64,000 bases of DNA from Lithospermum erythrorhizon (GCA_019722365.1 JADFUC010001018.1:46616-110615); one strand, 5' to 3'; numbered from the stretch's first letter, positions 23,435 to 34,617 are shown. The notes: generated by a model from the letters alone, not told the origin. Made by a program: numbers and translations.

Positions 23435-24731
23435 ACGTAGTGGTGAAACGATGCAATCGACACCGTGTGTGTTTTGTCTTATGGGGATGAAAAGTTCGGT
23501 TATAAGGTTTATGATCCAATTAGCAAGAAAACTGTAAGAAGAAGAGACGTATGTAGTATTCATGCAGAATCAAATAATCGACGACCTCGAGAAAAAGTTA
23601 GAAGCTCATGACGATAGCTTGGTAGATCTTGATTCTGATGATGAAGATGTCTTGAATAATGGAATTGCTAATAATAATGGTGTACAAGATAACAATGATG
23701 ATATTACTGGACACAATAACATGAATGATGATCTTGCTAATGAGTCTGGAGATGATCAATTAGAAGTTCAAGTTGATGGTCCAGAAGTACAAGTGCATGC
23801 ACCGATTGTCACATGGTCAGACCTCGAGGTAAACTAGGTTTGCTTAGAATTTTCTTTAGTGAATACATTATTACTCGGATCAGGAGAACCCATGTGTTAC
23901 CAGGAGGTGATTGCAATGGAAGAAAATAAAGAGTGGTTAATTGCAATGGAATAGGAGATGAACTCTCTTCCCGCAAAACAATGCTATGTTACAGTTGTGA
24001 GGTTCTAATGGTATGAAAGTTTTAAAGAATAGGTGGATTTTCAAGCTAAAAACTGAAGAGGGAATCCTAATCCGAGGTACAAGGCGAGGTTAGTAGTTAA
24101 AGGATATGCTCAAAAGTATGGGGTAGATTATGATGAAGTTTTCTCTCCAGTGGTAAAGATGACATCTATTCGAATTGTTCTTGGATTGGTGGCTAGGTTC
24201 GATTTTGAACTCGAGCAATTGGATGTTAAAACCGCTTTCTTGCATGGAGATCTTGAAGAAGATATATATATATGAAGCAGCCTGAAGGGTTCGAGATCAG
24301 GGGAAAGAACATTTTGTGTGCAAGCGTTAAAAGAGTTTATATGGTCTCAAGCAAATTGCGATAATGGTACAAAAAATTTGATGCCTTCATGCTAAAACAT
24401 GATTTTCGAAGAACTTTAGTTGACCATTGTGTGTTCATCAAAGGTTCTCTAAGGAAGATGTTAAGAAATGCCTTGAATTTAGTTATGCTAAAGTCCATCT
24501 AGCTTTAGGAGTTTAGTTTGATAGTTAGTCTATATATATTTGGAGAGCTGACTTGAAGGGATTCGAATCAAGGAAAAGAACATTTTGTGTGCAAGCGTTA
24601 AAAGAGTTTATATGGTCTCAAACAAGCCCCACGACAATGGTACAAAAAATTTGATGCCTTCATGCTAAAACATGATTTTCGAAGAACTTTAGTTGACCAT
24701 TGTGTGTTCATCGAAAATTCTCTAAGGAAGA
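23435..24731 (+). pseudogene. copia A integrase C terminus and RT, first part
   Basis: 23470-23840 encodes SYGDEKFGYKVYDPISKK, typical of the copia integrase C terminus, followed by a long acidic Asp/Asn-rich linker (23562-23837). 24080-24290 encodes ARLVVKGYAQKYGVDYDEVF and SPVVKMTSIRIV then LEQLDVKTAFLHGDLEED, the first conserved RT blocks. Stops and a frameshift near 24275 break it. The segment after 24280 is present twice (see the tandem duplication). The frame ends at the GAAGA target site of copia B. Confidence 0.8.
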
Positions 24732-24800
24732 TGTTAGAAATGCCTTGAATTTAGTTATGCTAAAGTCTCACATCTAAACTTTAGGAGTTTAGTTTCAATA
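24283..24800 (+). repeat. Tandem duplication (~273-bp offset) across the copia A / copia B junction
   Basis: The sequence from about 24283 to 24530 recurs at about 24551-24800. Both copies contain copia A RT sequence, the target site TAAGGAAGA and the start of the copia B LTR (TG at 24459 and at 24732). Since copy 1 already holds the A/B junction, the duplication happened after copia B inserted, or it is an assembly duplication. Copy 1 is the more corrupted. Confidence 0.8.
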
Positions 24801-25092
24801 GTTGGTCCTATAAAAGGGCTTTAGCTTTCTTAGTTTTTCTTTGCACCAAATAACTTGTGACTTTGTAAGACTCTTGGCGCATTACACTTAAAATATTTCG
24901 ATTAAATCTTGTGTCTGTTCCTCCATACATTTATAGTGAAATTTACGGTGGGTCTTGCCCGTGGATTAGTCCAAACAAGCGTTTGTTTGGAATACCAACG
25001 TAAACTCGGTGTATTTTTATTTCAAGTCTTTACTTAATTCCTAATTAAATGCTTGTTGTTCATTATAATAAACACGTGGTTCGTTATATGGC
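24732..25092 (+). repeat. 5' LTR of copia B
   Basis: Starts TGTTAGAAATGCCTTGAA, identical to the 3' LTR start at 31541. The first ~200 bp match closely. The 3' half is longer than in the 3' LTR, which has lost about 70 bp. The right end is approximate. A degraded primer-site-like AAGGTTATCATCGG follows near 25105. Confidence 0.7.
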
Positions 25093-25122
25093 CAGTAGCG
25101 AGTTAAGGTTATCATCGGCGAT

Positions 25123-25588
25123 ATGGGTGGTAAAAGTTTGAAGGTTGAAAGTTTAGGGAGGAATAGATTCAACATGGCAAATCAAGGTTGGGCGTGCTTA
25201 AACAAGAAGGAGCTTTGGACACCTCACGAGGTGACCAATTACTGGCCAAGCACGAGAATATGGCGTCTCTCGAGGAGAAAGGCACATTCAGCGTTCCGTT
25301 ATCCTTGGAGGATGATATCATTCTTTGAGGTTTACGAACAAAACCTTGTCTTTGGATTGTGGTATAAGCTAGAGTCTTTACATGACCAAGAGCTTAACCA
25401 ACAAGTTGCTGCTTGAAAGCAGCGTCTATTTGGCCGCCGAATCCGGAAGGTACATCTTTGAAAGATCATCTAGATCGATTAAATTCAATATTAGATTTCG
25501 CGTATCTCGAGATTACAAATTGATGATGAAAATGACTGCATTATTATTAGCCTCATTGCCTCACAGAAATAACTTGGTTCTTTACTAA
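25123..25588 (+). pseudogene. copia B gag, N-terminal half
   Basis: The ATG at 25123 gives MGGKSLKVE, the usual start of this copia gag type, followed by KAHSAF, FFEVYEQNLVFGLWYKLESL (25315-25375) and, in the next frame, MTKSLTNKLLLE (25382 on). LKDHLDRLNSIL is recoverable in a third frame near 25450, and ALLLASLPHRNNLVLY ends at 25585. At least three frame changes occur. The gag capsid-like region is cut off by the G1 solo LTR and resumes at about 27950. Confidence 0.78.
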
Positions 25589-25593
25589 TATTA

Positions 25594-27947
25594 TGTTGAT
25601 AGTATATAAGTTTCTCGGTGGAGTATTTCGGGGTGAAATTGAAAATTTAAGTTGAGTAGTGGAGGTGCCGAAGCGGTCGGTCGGTGGTATATTTCGGTTG
25701 TGGTGGGACCCGGTGATAGTATAAATGATTTCAGAATAAAATCGATGTACCGAGACTTGTATTATATGAGTAGTAGTTTATGTTATAGACAACTACATTT
25801 GGAATCGGTTTCATTGAAATTTAGAAATCTGAAAGTGGATAAATAAACGGCAGACAAACGGGGCCTTAAGCCATTTTAAAAATCTCAATCCTTATCATCT
25901 TACATTACGTTATCCAAGCCACACAAACTCATTCTCTTTCTAACTTTCCTCGCTGGCGAATCTACATTTCCCCCCCACGAAAAATTTTCTTCCATTCTCT
26001 CATCGATTGTAAACTAACGCAAGAACAAAGTTGTGGATTCTCTTCTCCTAAATCATCCTCATCGCGTCTAGGTAAGAAAGATTGAATCTTTTGGGTTATT
26101 TCTTGAGTTTTTTAAAGTTGACTTTCTTGGATTTTTGTTGACTTTTTAGATCTTGATTATATTATGGTATAGAAATGTTATCTGAGTATCGGTGAGCAGA
26201 CTAGCGGTGATTTTGAATGATTATTGAGGTTAGAAAGTGAATTAATAAGTTAAGTCGACTTTCATTATTTTAATTTAAAATTAAATTTAAATTACTGATA
26301 TGAGGTTAGAGGACTTTAATATATAGTTGTTTTGGGTATAGAATTATTGGTTTGGATATGGATAGGTGGAGATTTGGTTGAAAAGTTGAGGGAAAGTTAG
26401 GTGTAGCCACCGTGATTGAATTGGAGGTTGTATTTAATGGATTAATTAGTTGTCAATTGATTGTTGGATTGATTAGAATGTGCTTGAAGTGTTATTGTTG
26501 GGGTAATAAGGTAATGACCGAATATTGAGAATGTAGTTATGTTGGAATGTTAAGAGGGTATATCAATCCTGGGGATAGGATGATTTCTAAGAGTTGTAAA
26601 TTTGAATCGTGAGACGTGGTATAACACTCGGGGTATATATATAGATGTTAAGAGAGGTTATTCTACGAGATGTGTTATAATGTATAATTTCTTTGAATAG
26701 GAGTTGAACTTTGGATACATACGGTATACAAGTCATCATTCTTTGCTTTTAGGCCTGAGGTAGTCTGAAATCTCATGATGAGGACCTTTCATATATATCA
26801 TGTTATATATTTTGCATGTGCTGTTTTGAGACTATTCTGATATGTGTATTGTGTGACTATGATTGATATTATGTGGAAATTGTGATTTATGATGCATGTT
26901 ATGAAATAACTGAGATTTGATTGACATTATGAGATAACTATGATTATGAGTTATGTTATGAGATAATTGAGATTATGAGTTGCATTATGAGATAGTTTTG
27001 AGTATGGTTCATGTTATGAGATTGTGTAATTTGTGTCTTTGTGTATGGTTGTGTCTTTGTGTGTGTGTGCATATGTTTGGTGCTGTGTGTTATTTCTTGG
27101 CCAGTGGTGACCCAGCTGAGGTTTGGTGTGGTGTGCATATTGTGGTGGGTAGCCAGTGGATTCGGAGTTTGGTGTGATATGCACATTGAGGGTGTAGCCT
27201 CGGTCGGGAGGATGGAGGTGGAGGTGGATTCCTCATATGTGTATTATTTGGAGGTGGATTCCTCATGTGTGTATTATTTGGAGGTGGATTCCTCATATGT
27301 GTATTATTTGTGGAGGTGGATTCCTCATTTGATGACTTTGTGTGCTGAGACTGTTTTCCTTAAATGAATATGCACTGTTGACGGTTATAAAGTGTTATGT
27401 GATATCGTATGAGAGAACTTCACATGTGATTTGTGAATAGTTTATTCATTGTGTGGCCTGGTTGATATGTAAGCGTATGTTATATATATATATAAGTATG
27501 AATATATGATGGGATCATGTCTGGGGTATTTGTATTCACTCAGCTTAATAGCTGACTCCCTATTCTCTATGGGCGGGCGTTTTATGCCTAGGTTCTAAGG
27601 TTGATCGCGGAGGTTGTCGAGAAGGCTGCATTGATAAGTGAGATTGAAGATCATAGATGAGAGGCGGTGGTGGCATAGGAATTCCTGCGTCGGTCGTTTC
27701 CCCATGTTGTATTTTGGATTTCTTGTGTATCTTTGAGTTGTATCATTAAGATGAAATTGTATCACGTTGTTCGTTGTTTTATTGTATATGTTGTTAGTTC
27801 ACCGCGATGGACAAAAGTGTATTTTTATTATTATTAATGTCAAATGAAGTCTTTTTATGTTGTCATCCATCGATCGGTGATTAAATTGTCTGGGTTAGTG
27901 ATGACGCCTAACCTCGGGCGGCCGACTGGGCGGTCGTTCTGACCTCC
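25594..27947 (+). mobile_element. Solo LTR, Ty3/gypsy-type family G1, copy 2, nested in copia B gag
   Basis: Collinear with 1140-3582 throughout, including the 30-bp repeat block and the ATCCATCGATCGGTG to GGGCGGTCGTT end. gag coding sequence of copia B flanks it on both sides (LASLPHRNNLVLY left; SGKDYLSTEEVRS right, near 27978-28015). Ends are accurate to about 20-30 bp. No target duplication could be fixed because the terminal bases are altered. Confidence 0.78.
27220..27335 (+). repeat. 30-bp tandem repeat inside the G1 LTR, copy 2
   Basis: Four units starting at 27220, 27250, 27280 and 27312, each GGAGGTGGATTCCTCAT plus TGTGTATTATTT. They are more regular here than at 2751-2915, suggesting recent homogenisation. 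A 108-residue frame across it (27041-27367) is a repeat artefact. Confidence 0.9.
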
Positions 27948-27949
27948 GT

Positions 27950-28260
27950 CATGAGAATTTTTAAGAGAATCGATGACAAGCGGAAAGGATTATTTATCTA
28001 CAGAGGAGGTTAGGTCGGATGCTCACGATGAGAAATACTACGTACTTGTAGTGGTCCTAGTTAGGATAATTAGGTTGTTGTCAACAATATGATGAGTTAT
28101 GGTAAATCGGAAAGAAAAAGAGTTCTCGAAACCATTCAAAAAAGGGTCGAAGCCGGGACATGTAACTATTGTAAGGAGAAGGGTCCTTTGGAAGAGTGAT
28201 TGTCCCAGAGAGAGGCAATGGCAATTTGGTAATGCATGGGGACGCGGCGTGCCGAGGATG
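27950..28260 (+). pseudogene. copia B gag, C-terminal half with zinc knuckle
   Basis: 27978-28015 encodes SGKDYLSTEEVRS, the usual end of the gag capsid region. About 28160-28230 holds CNYCKEKG and, one frame over, KSDCPRERQWQFGNA, together a CCHC zinc knuckle (CxxCxxxGHxxxxC) that binds RNA. A frameshift lies between the second and last cysteine, so no intact knuckle is made. Confidence 0.75.
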
Positions 28261-29955
28261 GTTCAAGTCGGTGATTACATTGCGTGGTGCCGATGGACAC
28301 CTGCGTTACACCGATGTGTGGGTTATAGATTCTAGGGCCCAATATCATATATGTCCGAGGAGAGAATGGTTCTTGACCTATGAACAAGTGGATGGTGGGA
28401 ATATTTCCATGGCCAATAGTTCTACTTGTAAGGTGGTTGGGATTGGTTCAATCAAGCTTAGGACTCATGATGGGAAGTTTTGCACTTTGAATGATGTGAG
28501 GCACGTGCCACATATGACGAAGAATCTTATATCTCTCAGTCTTCTAGACAAAGAAGGAATTTATCTTCAAAGGCGAATGTGGAGTCTTGCATGTCTAGAG
28601 CGGTTCAAAGAGTAGTTCGAAAGGTGTTAAAGTGGGGTACTTTGTATTTCTTACAAGGTGCTACACTTAGAGATCTAGCTGGTTGCTTCTCAGGAGTTGA
28701 CAAAGAAGACATGACCAAGTTGTGGCATATGAGGCTTAGGCATATAAGTAAGAGGGGGAAGCAAATTCTAGCCAATGATAATCTTCTAGGTGGGCATGAG
28801 GTTATGGATCTCGGGTTTTGTGAGCATTTCGTATTTGGGAAGCTAGATCGAAGCAAGTTCCCTAAGGCAACTCATAGGACCAAGAGAGCGCTTGATTGCA
28901 TCATTTCCGTTGTTGCCAGGGGTCCTTCCACGTGTTGATTCTTTGAAGTCACGGATACTTTCTATCTTTGATTGATGATTGCTCAAGGATGACTTGGGTG
29001 TTCATAATGAAGTAGAAGGAGTGATGCTTTCAAGAAATTCAAACGATTGGAAGATTTTGGTGGAAAATCGGGCAGGAAAGAGATTAAGAGGTTGGCGAAA
29101 ATGGTTTGGAATTACGCTCATCTCGAGTTTGATGAGTTTTGCAAGAATAGAGAATTGCGAGACATCATACCTTGAGGCATACACCCTAAGCAGTTGGTGT
29201 TGCGGTGCATATGAATTAGACACTTGCAGAGAGGAGCTAGATGTAACAGAATCTTTGGACTAGAAAAGAAAGTTTTGGTGAGGCCGGTTAGTAAAACATG
29301 TTATCGATTGTCGAGGTGCTTTATAGACATAGAATTTAAACTCCTTATGAAATATGGTAAAAGGAAAGTCTGCGATTACTCGGCTTGAGAGCTTTTGGTT
29401 GTGATTTACTATCATGTGAATGAAGGGGAAATTGGAGCCGAGAGGCGAAGAAGGGGGGAGTATTTGTGAGCTCTGATGATGGTGTGAAAGGCTATAGAGT
29501 TTGGTCACCGTCGAAGGGAGGTTATTGGCCAGGGGAATGTTGTATTTGATAGAAAATTCCATATTTATCCAATTTTGAAGACTCGATTAGTGAAGGTAGA
29601 AGATGGTCTTTGAGCGGGTGGAGCGAGGTGAAGTTAGTTGTGAGATGGAGGTTGGCGTTCACCGGTCGCATTCGAGGCGAAGCATGGTCGTACCACCCTG
29701 TTAGAACATCGAGTTGGCTCTAGGTCGTCCTAGAAAAGGCAAACTATGGGTACCCCGAGGTATAAATGTGAGGATATGTTGGCGCTTTGCTTCTGAGTTT
29801 CGAGAGGAAGTTGATCCTCGTAGGCGTTTCTTATAAAGAAGAGGTTACGATGCTTGGCGGAGTACGTCTAATGACTTCTTGCCGTGGGAGATGAGATAGA
29901 GTCACTTCAAAGAATCGGACTTGAGAGTTGGCCAGAAAACCGGTAGGAAGAAAAG
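28261..29955 (+). pseudogene. copia B protease and integrase
   Basis: 28310-28560 encodes DVWVIDSRAQYHICPRREWF, then MANSSTCKVVGIGSIKLRTH and DVRHVPHMTKNLISLSLLDK, the copia aspartic protease. The catalytic D-S-G is D-S-R, so the conserved glycine is lost. 28640-28900 encodes GTLYFLQGATLRDLAGC, DKEDMTKLWHMRLRHISKRG and GFCEHFVFGKLDRSKFPKAT, the pre-integrase zinc-binding region with H...H...C...C residues. 28960-29260 has core-domain phrases (VFIMK, FKRLEDFGGK, RHHT-like) in several frames. The integrase C-terminal part to 29955 is badly decayed. Non-functional. Confidence 0.78.
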
Positions 29956-31250
29956 GTTGTCACTTGCAAGTGGTTGTTCAAGAAGAAGGAAGGGTTGTCA
30001 CCAGCTGAGGGGATCAAGTATAAGGCTCGAGTTGTTGCTAGAGGTTTTAGTCAAAGAGAGGGAGTGGACTACAATGAGATATTCTCACCTGTAGTCAGAC
30101 ATACTTCCATCAGGGTGCTTCTTGCTATAGTTGCACATCAGGATTTGGAGCTTGAGCAACTAGATGTGAAGACTGCTTTCCTACATGGAGAGTTGGAAGA
30201 AGAGATTTATATGACCCAGCCAGATGGTTTCGAAGAACCCAAAAAGGAAGACTACGTTTGCAGGTTGAAGAAATCTTTATATGGTTTGAAGCATTCTCAG
30301 AGCGGTGGTACAAAGTTTTGATAGCTACATGGCAGAGATTGGGTATTTGAGGAGTCAATATGATAGTTATTGTATACTCTGACAAGGTCGAAAGATAGAT
30401 AATTCATTTACTTGGTATTATGTAGATGATATATGTTGTTAGGTCACGGTCAACAAATCGAGACATTCAAGAAAGTTGAAGGGACTACTCGGTGCAAGGA
30501 TTTGATATGAAGGATTTAGGTGCGGCCAAGAAAAGTGCGGGAATGGAGATTCTGAGAGATAGAAGTGGGAAGGCTTTCTTATCCGCAGGGCTACATTGAG
30601 AAAATTCAATCAAGATTTGGTATGGCTTACGCCAAACCTGATACTCCTAGTGCTTCTAATGCACATTTATGAGTGGCATTGCACCTAAAATTAAATGCGA
30701 AGAAAGAATACATGTCTTTTATGTTCCTTATCTTAGTCATGATTGGAAGCTTGATGTATGCTATGGTCTGCACTAGACCTGATCTTGCACGTGTTGTCAG
30801 TATTGTTAGTAGGTTCATGGAGAGCCTCGAAAGGAGCATTGGCAAGTTGTAAAGAGGATATTCAGATATCTGGAGGCACGTCAATGTGAGTCTCGGTTAT
30901 GAGTGGTGACGATCGGTGTATTATTTTTTGGATATTCTAATTAGAGCTATCTTTGGAGATATGGATAACAAAAGATCGATGATTGGCTATGTGTTCACTC
31001 TTGGTGGTTTTGTTGTGAGTTGGAGGGCTACTTTGCAGTCCACAATGAAGCTTTGTCTCTTGAGAGTATATGGCTTTGACATAAAAGGCTGCTAAGGAGG
31101 GATCACGGTGTGAAGATTAGTCACCGATTTGGGACTCATCATGACCAAAACTATTGTGTATTGTGATAACTTAAGTGCAACATGCTTACTTTGAGGATCA
31201 AGTTAAATGCGAGAGAGGACCCGAAACCACGTTGGCGTGAATGTCGTTTC
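29956..31250 (+). pseudogene. copia B reverse transcriptase and RNase H
   Basis: Begins VVTCKWLFKKKEGLSPAEG; 30019-30290 is well preserved: KARVVARGFSQREGVDYNEI, FSPVVRHTSIRVLL, LEQLDVKTAFLHGELEEEIY, CRLKKSLYGLKHSQ. The catalytic YVDD is intact near 30418 (YYVDDI), but a stop follows five codons later. 30725-30860 encodes SLMYAMVCTRPDLARVVSIV, the RT thumb/connection region, and 31140-31175 a decayed RNase H block (IVYCDNLSATC). Several stops and frameshifts block expression. Confidence 0.82.
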
Positions 31251-31540
31251 TAAGGAGGCGAGAATCCAAGGTAAGCAAAGTGGAGTGCTGAGATAACCCA
31301 ATTGATATGTTCTGGCTTGATTCCACGAGCAAGTTTGGCGTGCTGAACTTGCTAAATATTCAGAGCTGTTAAGTTGTCCGTGGCAGGACAACATCTGAAG
31401 CAGAGCCACGTCTGTAATTCTGGTGCATCTGGTACATTGTGTACGTCTGGCACATCTGTTCATTATCCAAGTACATGCGGGAAGGCTGTTTTCTAGTTAT
31501 ACGACATGCGAGAAGAAGAATTCAAGTCAAGGTGGAGATT

Positions 31541-31827
31541 TGTTAGAAATGCCTTGAATTTAGTTATGCTAAAGTCTCACATCTAAACTTTAGGAGTTTA
31601 GTTTCAATAGTTGGTCCTATAAAAGACTTTAGCTTTCTTAGTTTTTCTTTGCATCAAAATAGCTTGTGGCTTTGTAAGACTCTTAGTAGCATTACCTCAA
31701 CTATTTCAGTTAAATCTTGTAATCTGTTCCTCAAAATGCAGTATGATGAAATTTCAGGTGGCTCTGCCCAGGTAAGTTAGTCTCGTCTCTTGTTATTCGT
31801 TATAATATTTGATGTTAGATTATAGCA
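31541..31827 (+). repeat. 3' LTR of copia B
   Basis: 287 bp, TGTTAGAAATG...TTATAGCA, preceded by the purine tract AAGGTGGAGATT and followed by the GAAGA target duplication. A TATAAAAG box lies near 31618. Compared with the 5' LTR, about 70 bp are missing from its 3' half. Confidence 0.85.
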
Positions 31828-31832
31828 GAAGA

Positions 31833-32760
31833 CTTTATTATTCTCTTGTTGTATGTTGATAACATGTTATTGGTTGGGAAGAACATCAACAAGATTAATA
31901 ATTTGAAGGAATAACTAAGCGAGACTTTGAGATGAAGGACTTGGGTGAGGCTGAAAATATTCTTGGAATGAAGATTAAAAGGAACATGACCATGGAAAAT
32001 TATAACTCCGCAAAGAAAGGTGTCTCAAGGTGCTTCAAAGGTTCAATATGGAGCTTTCGAAATGTGTAAGCTGTCCATTGAGTTCTCATTTCGAGTGGAG
32101 CAAGGACGGGTGTCCGAAGAAGCGGTCGATATACGCCCACGATTTCCACGAGGCTTAATATAGCATACGTTGTAGTAGTGGCGGTCAAGTCGGAAGTCGA
32201 ATCCGTGGGGAGCATTGGGAAGGTAAGTGGATACTCGGTGCCCAGAAAGTCTGTTGAAGTTAGTATCGATCTTTTTCTCGAGGGTTCAACTGATCTGAGA
32301 TATGGCTGGCGACCTTGACTCGAAAAGATCGACATCTGGGTATCCTTTTACTTTTGTAGGGAAAGCAATTTCTTGGCAATCCAAGTTATAGAAATGTGTT
32401 GCCATCTCCACAACTGAAGCTGAGTATATAGCCATTAATGAGTGTGCTAAGGAGATGTTGTAGCTAAAGAAATTCTTCAGGGATGTTGGTGTTAAACAAG
32501 ATAAGTTCATTATTTTGTATGACTCACAAAGTGTTATTCACTTAAGCAAAGATCCCTCTTTTCATTCTAAGTCCAAACATATTAAAATAAGATATCACTA
32601 GGCTAGAAATGTAGTAGAAGGGAAGCAGTTGTTTATTGAGAAGGTGAGTACCAATGATAATAGAACTGATATGCCGACCAAGGTTTTGCCCAAATCTAAA
32701 TATGAAGTGTGTTGTTCGATAGCTGGACTATGTATAGTCCAAGTATCGACGTTCTAAAAC
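31833..32760 (+). pseudogene. copia A RT second part and RNase H
   Basis: Resumes with FIILLLYVDNMLLVGKNINK (31838-31890): the catalytic YVDD is YVDN, so the second catalytic aspartate is lost. FEMKDLGEAENILGMKI follows, then an eroded middle. 32518-32730 encodes YDSQSVIHLSKDPSFHSKSK, KQLFIEKVSTNDNRTDMPTK and LPKSKYEVCCSIAG, the C-terminal RNase H with a DSQSVIHL catalytic block. One in-frame stop at about 32600 and earlier frameshifts inactivate it. Confidence 0.8.
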
Positions 32761-32803
32761 TGCCATAGGTATGGTCCTCTTCGTAGCTCGGAAGGGGGAG
32801 AAT

Positions 32804-33167
32804 TATTGGATTCCTCGCATACGTAGGAGGAGATTCAATGGAGCTACAAGATTGACTTCAAGACTAGTTCGTGTTCGACAACGATTAGGAGATTGAGGAG
32901 CCGACATAGAAGAATTAGAGTTGAATTGATTTCCTACATGGAGTAGGATTAGAATATACTCTAGTCTATATAAGTTTCTGGTTTTTCATGTTGAAAGACA
33001 CAATTATTTTCTACAAGTTAATCAACGCTTATTGTTAGAAACCATACACAAATTTGCTTGCTTTTGCTTTACTTATTTTTCTAATGAACTATATTTTGTT
33101 TGTTTCTTAATATATTACTGCGAGTTAGTTGATAATTAAATTGGTGTTAGATTCTTCAAACTCAACA
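32804..33167 (+). repeat. 3' LTR of copia A
   Basis: Lies directly after the purine tract GGAAGGGGGAGAA. Begins TATTGGATTCC, possibly an altered TGTTGG, and ends TCAAACTCAACA. It contains a TATATAAG box near 32967. No second copy is in the window, so the ends are inferred from the tract and the CA terminus. Confidence 0.6.
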
Positions 33168-33429
33168 GGATCGCATAATAACATGGGTTGATAGAGATGT
33201 GCCAATTGCAATCCCATGTCCTATAATAAGTGTGAATATGAAGGCCTTGAAGGCTGTTGGAAATGTTCGAATTTACTTTAGCTATTGAAGAGGATTATCT
33301 ATTTTACATTAAGAAAAGAGAAAATAAGACACTTAATTTTTGTAAATAAGCATTTGATAATTAATTGATTTATAACGTTATAGAAACATCGTCGGTCTCA
33401 TCGAGTTATCTGTTAACTCGTTAGATGAC
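33168..33429. other. Short flank, no gene recognised
   Basis: Unique-looking AT-rich DNA after the copia A LTR. A short coding-like patch near 33180-33265 was not identified. Confidence 0.35.
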
Positions 33430-33665
33430 CTACACTTAAAATTTGTTAATGGCGAGCTTAACTTGACATTTCGGCTCGAGGCCGAGGTTTGAAAGATCGG
33501 CTGGTTTTGGGAAACCGAGGCTCGGCTCGGCTCGTCTATATAGGCAGAGCTTAACCCGGCGGCTCGGCTCGGGAAAGCCGAGGCTGGCTTCGGCTCTGTC
33601 TATCTGGGCGAGCTTGAATGTTAACTCGAGGAACCGGCTCGACAAACGGTTACTGTAGCTCGGCT
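33430..33665. repeat. GGCTCGGCTCG-type repeat
   Basis: A GC-rich island in AT-rich surroundings made of repeated GGCTCGGCTCG and GCCGAGGCT motifs in both orientations, able to form hairpins. It resembles the dispersed GAGCTCGGCTCG repeats common near plant genes. I infer a small DNA-transposon or satellite fragment but see no clear ends. Confidence 0.5.
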
Positions 33666-33998
33666 ATATGATTATTATTATATATTTAAATAAAAGTATA
33701 AGGGATTTTCTAACTTGTGCCATTCGGACACAAGATAAGGTATATAAATGCACAACTTAAGCATTTAATTTGTTTCAAAGTTAATGTGTTATTATGATAT
33801 TATTTAATGTTCCCTTTTTCTAGCATTTTCATTCCATCTTCTTTGTTTTTCATTATATGCATATTGACCAAATCTTTTTATATTAATCGCTTAATTTCAC
33901 TGCTACTTTTAATATGAAATCGTTTAAATTGGCTTTGAACTATTCAATGACTCAAAATCTGTTTATTGTACAAACTTTTCAAAATCATGGCACATATA

Positions 33999-34617
33999 CT
34001 TTTCGAAGTCAAAATTAATTTTTAAAAGGAAAATTTAGGCAAACAACATCTAAATAACTCACACCTACATGTCCAAACCACGCGCAATTTTAACCCGCTC
34101 AATTTTAATTAATTAAATAAAATAAAATAAATACATCATCTTGACCTTATACCCGGCTTTGCCATACCCGCACACGCGTCATCTTGGCGCTTCTGCGTCA
34201 TCTTGAACCGTCGAGTGCACTAAATTCTCTTTTTGTATGTACTGCAACTCAAATTCCAAAATTTGTAGTCTTCTCTCAGGAGTGCTTGAAGTTGTAGATA
34301 TCAAACCAACAACCAAAGGAATCTTGAAAGTGTAATACAAATGGTCCAAATATATCACCCGTGACGCCGAGGGATTGGAGAAAGTGTCGATCCTAATAGC
34401 GGAGTGTGCTATTAGGAGAAAAGAAGTGGTGTTGGGTGGAGGGGTAAGGGGGTGGAAGTGGAGTGTGGGTTAAAGGTGATGTGTTTGTTTATTTTGTTAA
34501 TTAATGAAGAATGAACAGACTCACTTATGTGTGTGTTGGAATAGTTAGAGAAGTGGTGAGTTATTTGAATGTTGTTTGCCTAAATGGCACTTTTAAAATT
34601 GATTTTGGCTTCGAAAG
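33999..34617. mobile_element. MITE with ~65-bp terminal inverted repeats
   Basis: The left end (CTTTTCGAAGTCAAAATTAA ... TTTAGGCAAACAACAT ... AATAACTCAC) is the inverse of the right end (GTGAGTTATT ... ATGTTGTTTGCCTAAA ... TTTTGGCTTCGAAAGG). Weaker inverted similarity extends outward to about 33940 and 34700. No transposase is present. It sits just upstream of the ROP gene and could contribute promoter sequence. Confidence 0.72.

Larger units (their letters stand above)
24732..31827 (+). mobile_element. copia B: complete-length Ty1/copia retrotransposon
   Basis: 5' LTR from 24732, 3' LTR 31541-31827, perfect 5-bp target duplication GAAGA (24727-24731 and 31828-31832), inside copia A RT. Internal order is gag, protease, integrase, RT, RNase H, the copia order. 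gag is split by a G1 solo LTR at about 25594-27947. The purine tract AAGGTGGAGATT precedes the 3' LTR. All coding domains are broken by frameshifts, so it is non-autonomous now. Confidence 0.88.
23435..33167 (+). mobile_element. copia A: 5'-truncated Ty1/copia, split by copia B
   Basis: Left part 23435-24731 carries the integrase C terminus and the first half of RT. Right part 31833-32760 resumes the same RT frame and runs through RNase H to a purine tract (GGAAGGGGGAGAA, ending about 32802) and a 3' LTR (32804-33167). The RT continues across the insertion: the frame leaving 24731 is picked up at 31833 with EDFIILLLYVDNMLLVG. Its own 5' LTR, gag and protease are not in the window. Confidence 0.8.

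Noticed and set aside
23562..23837. Acidic Asn/Asp-rich 91-codon frame as a stand-alone gene
   Set aside because: It continues from copia integrase C-terminal sequence and leads into RT, so it is the normal variable linker.
27041..27367. 108-codon open frame with repeated VDSSYVYYLE phrases
   Set aside because: It is generated by the 30-bp tandem repeat of a solo LTR (a multiple of three), not a gene.
33430..33665. CpG-island-like promoter from the GC-rich block
   Set aside because: The GC content comes from short GGCTCG repeats in both orientations, and no transcript start or gene follows within 1 kb.
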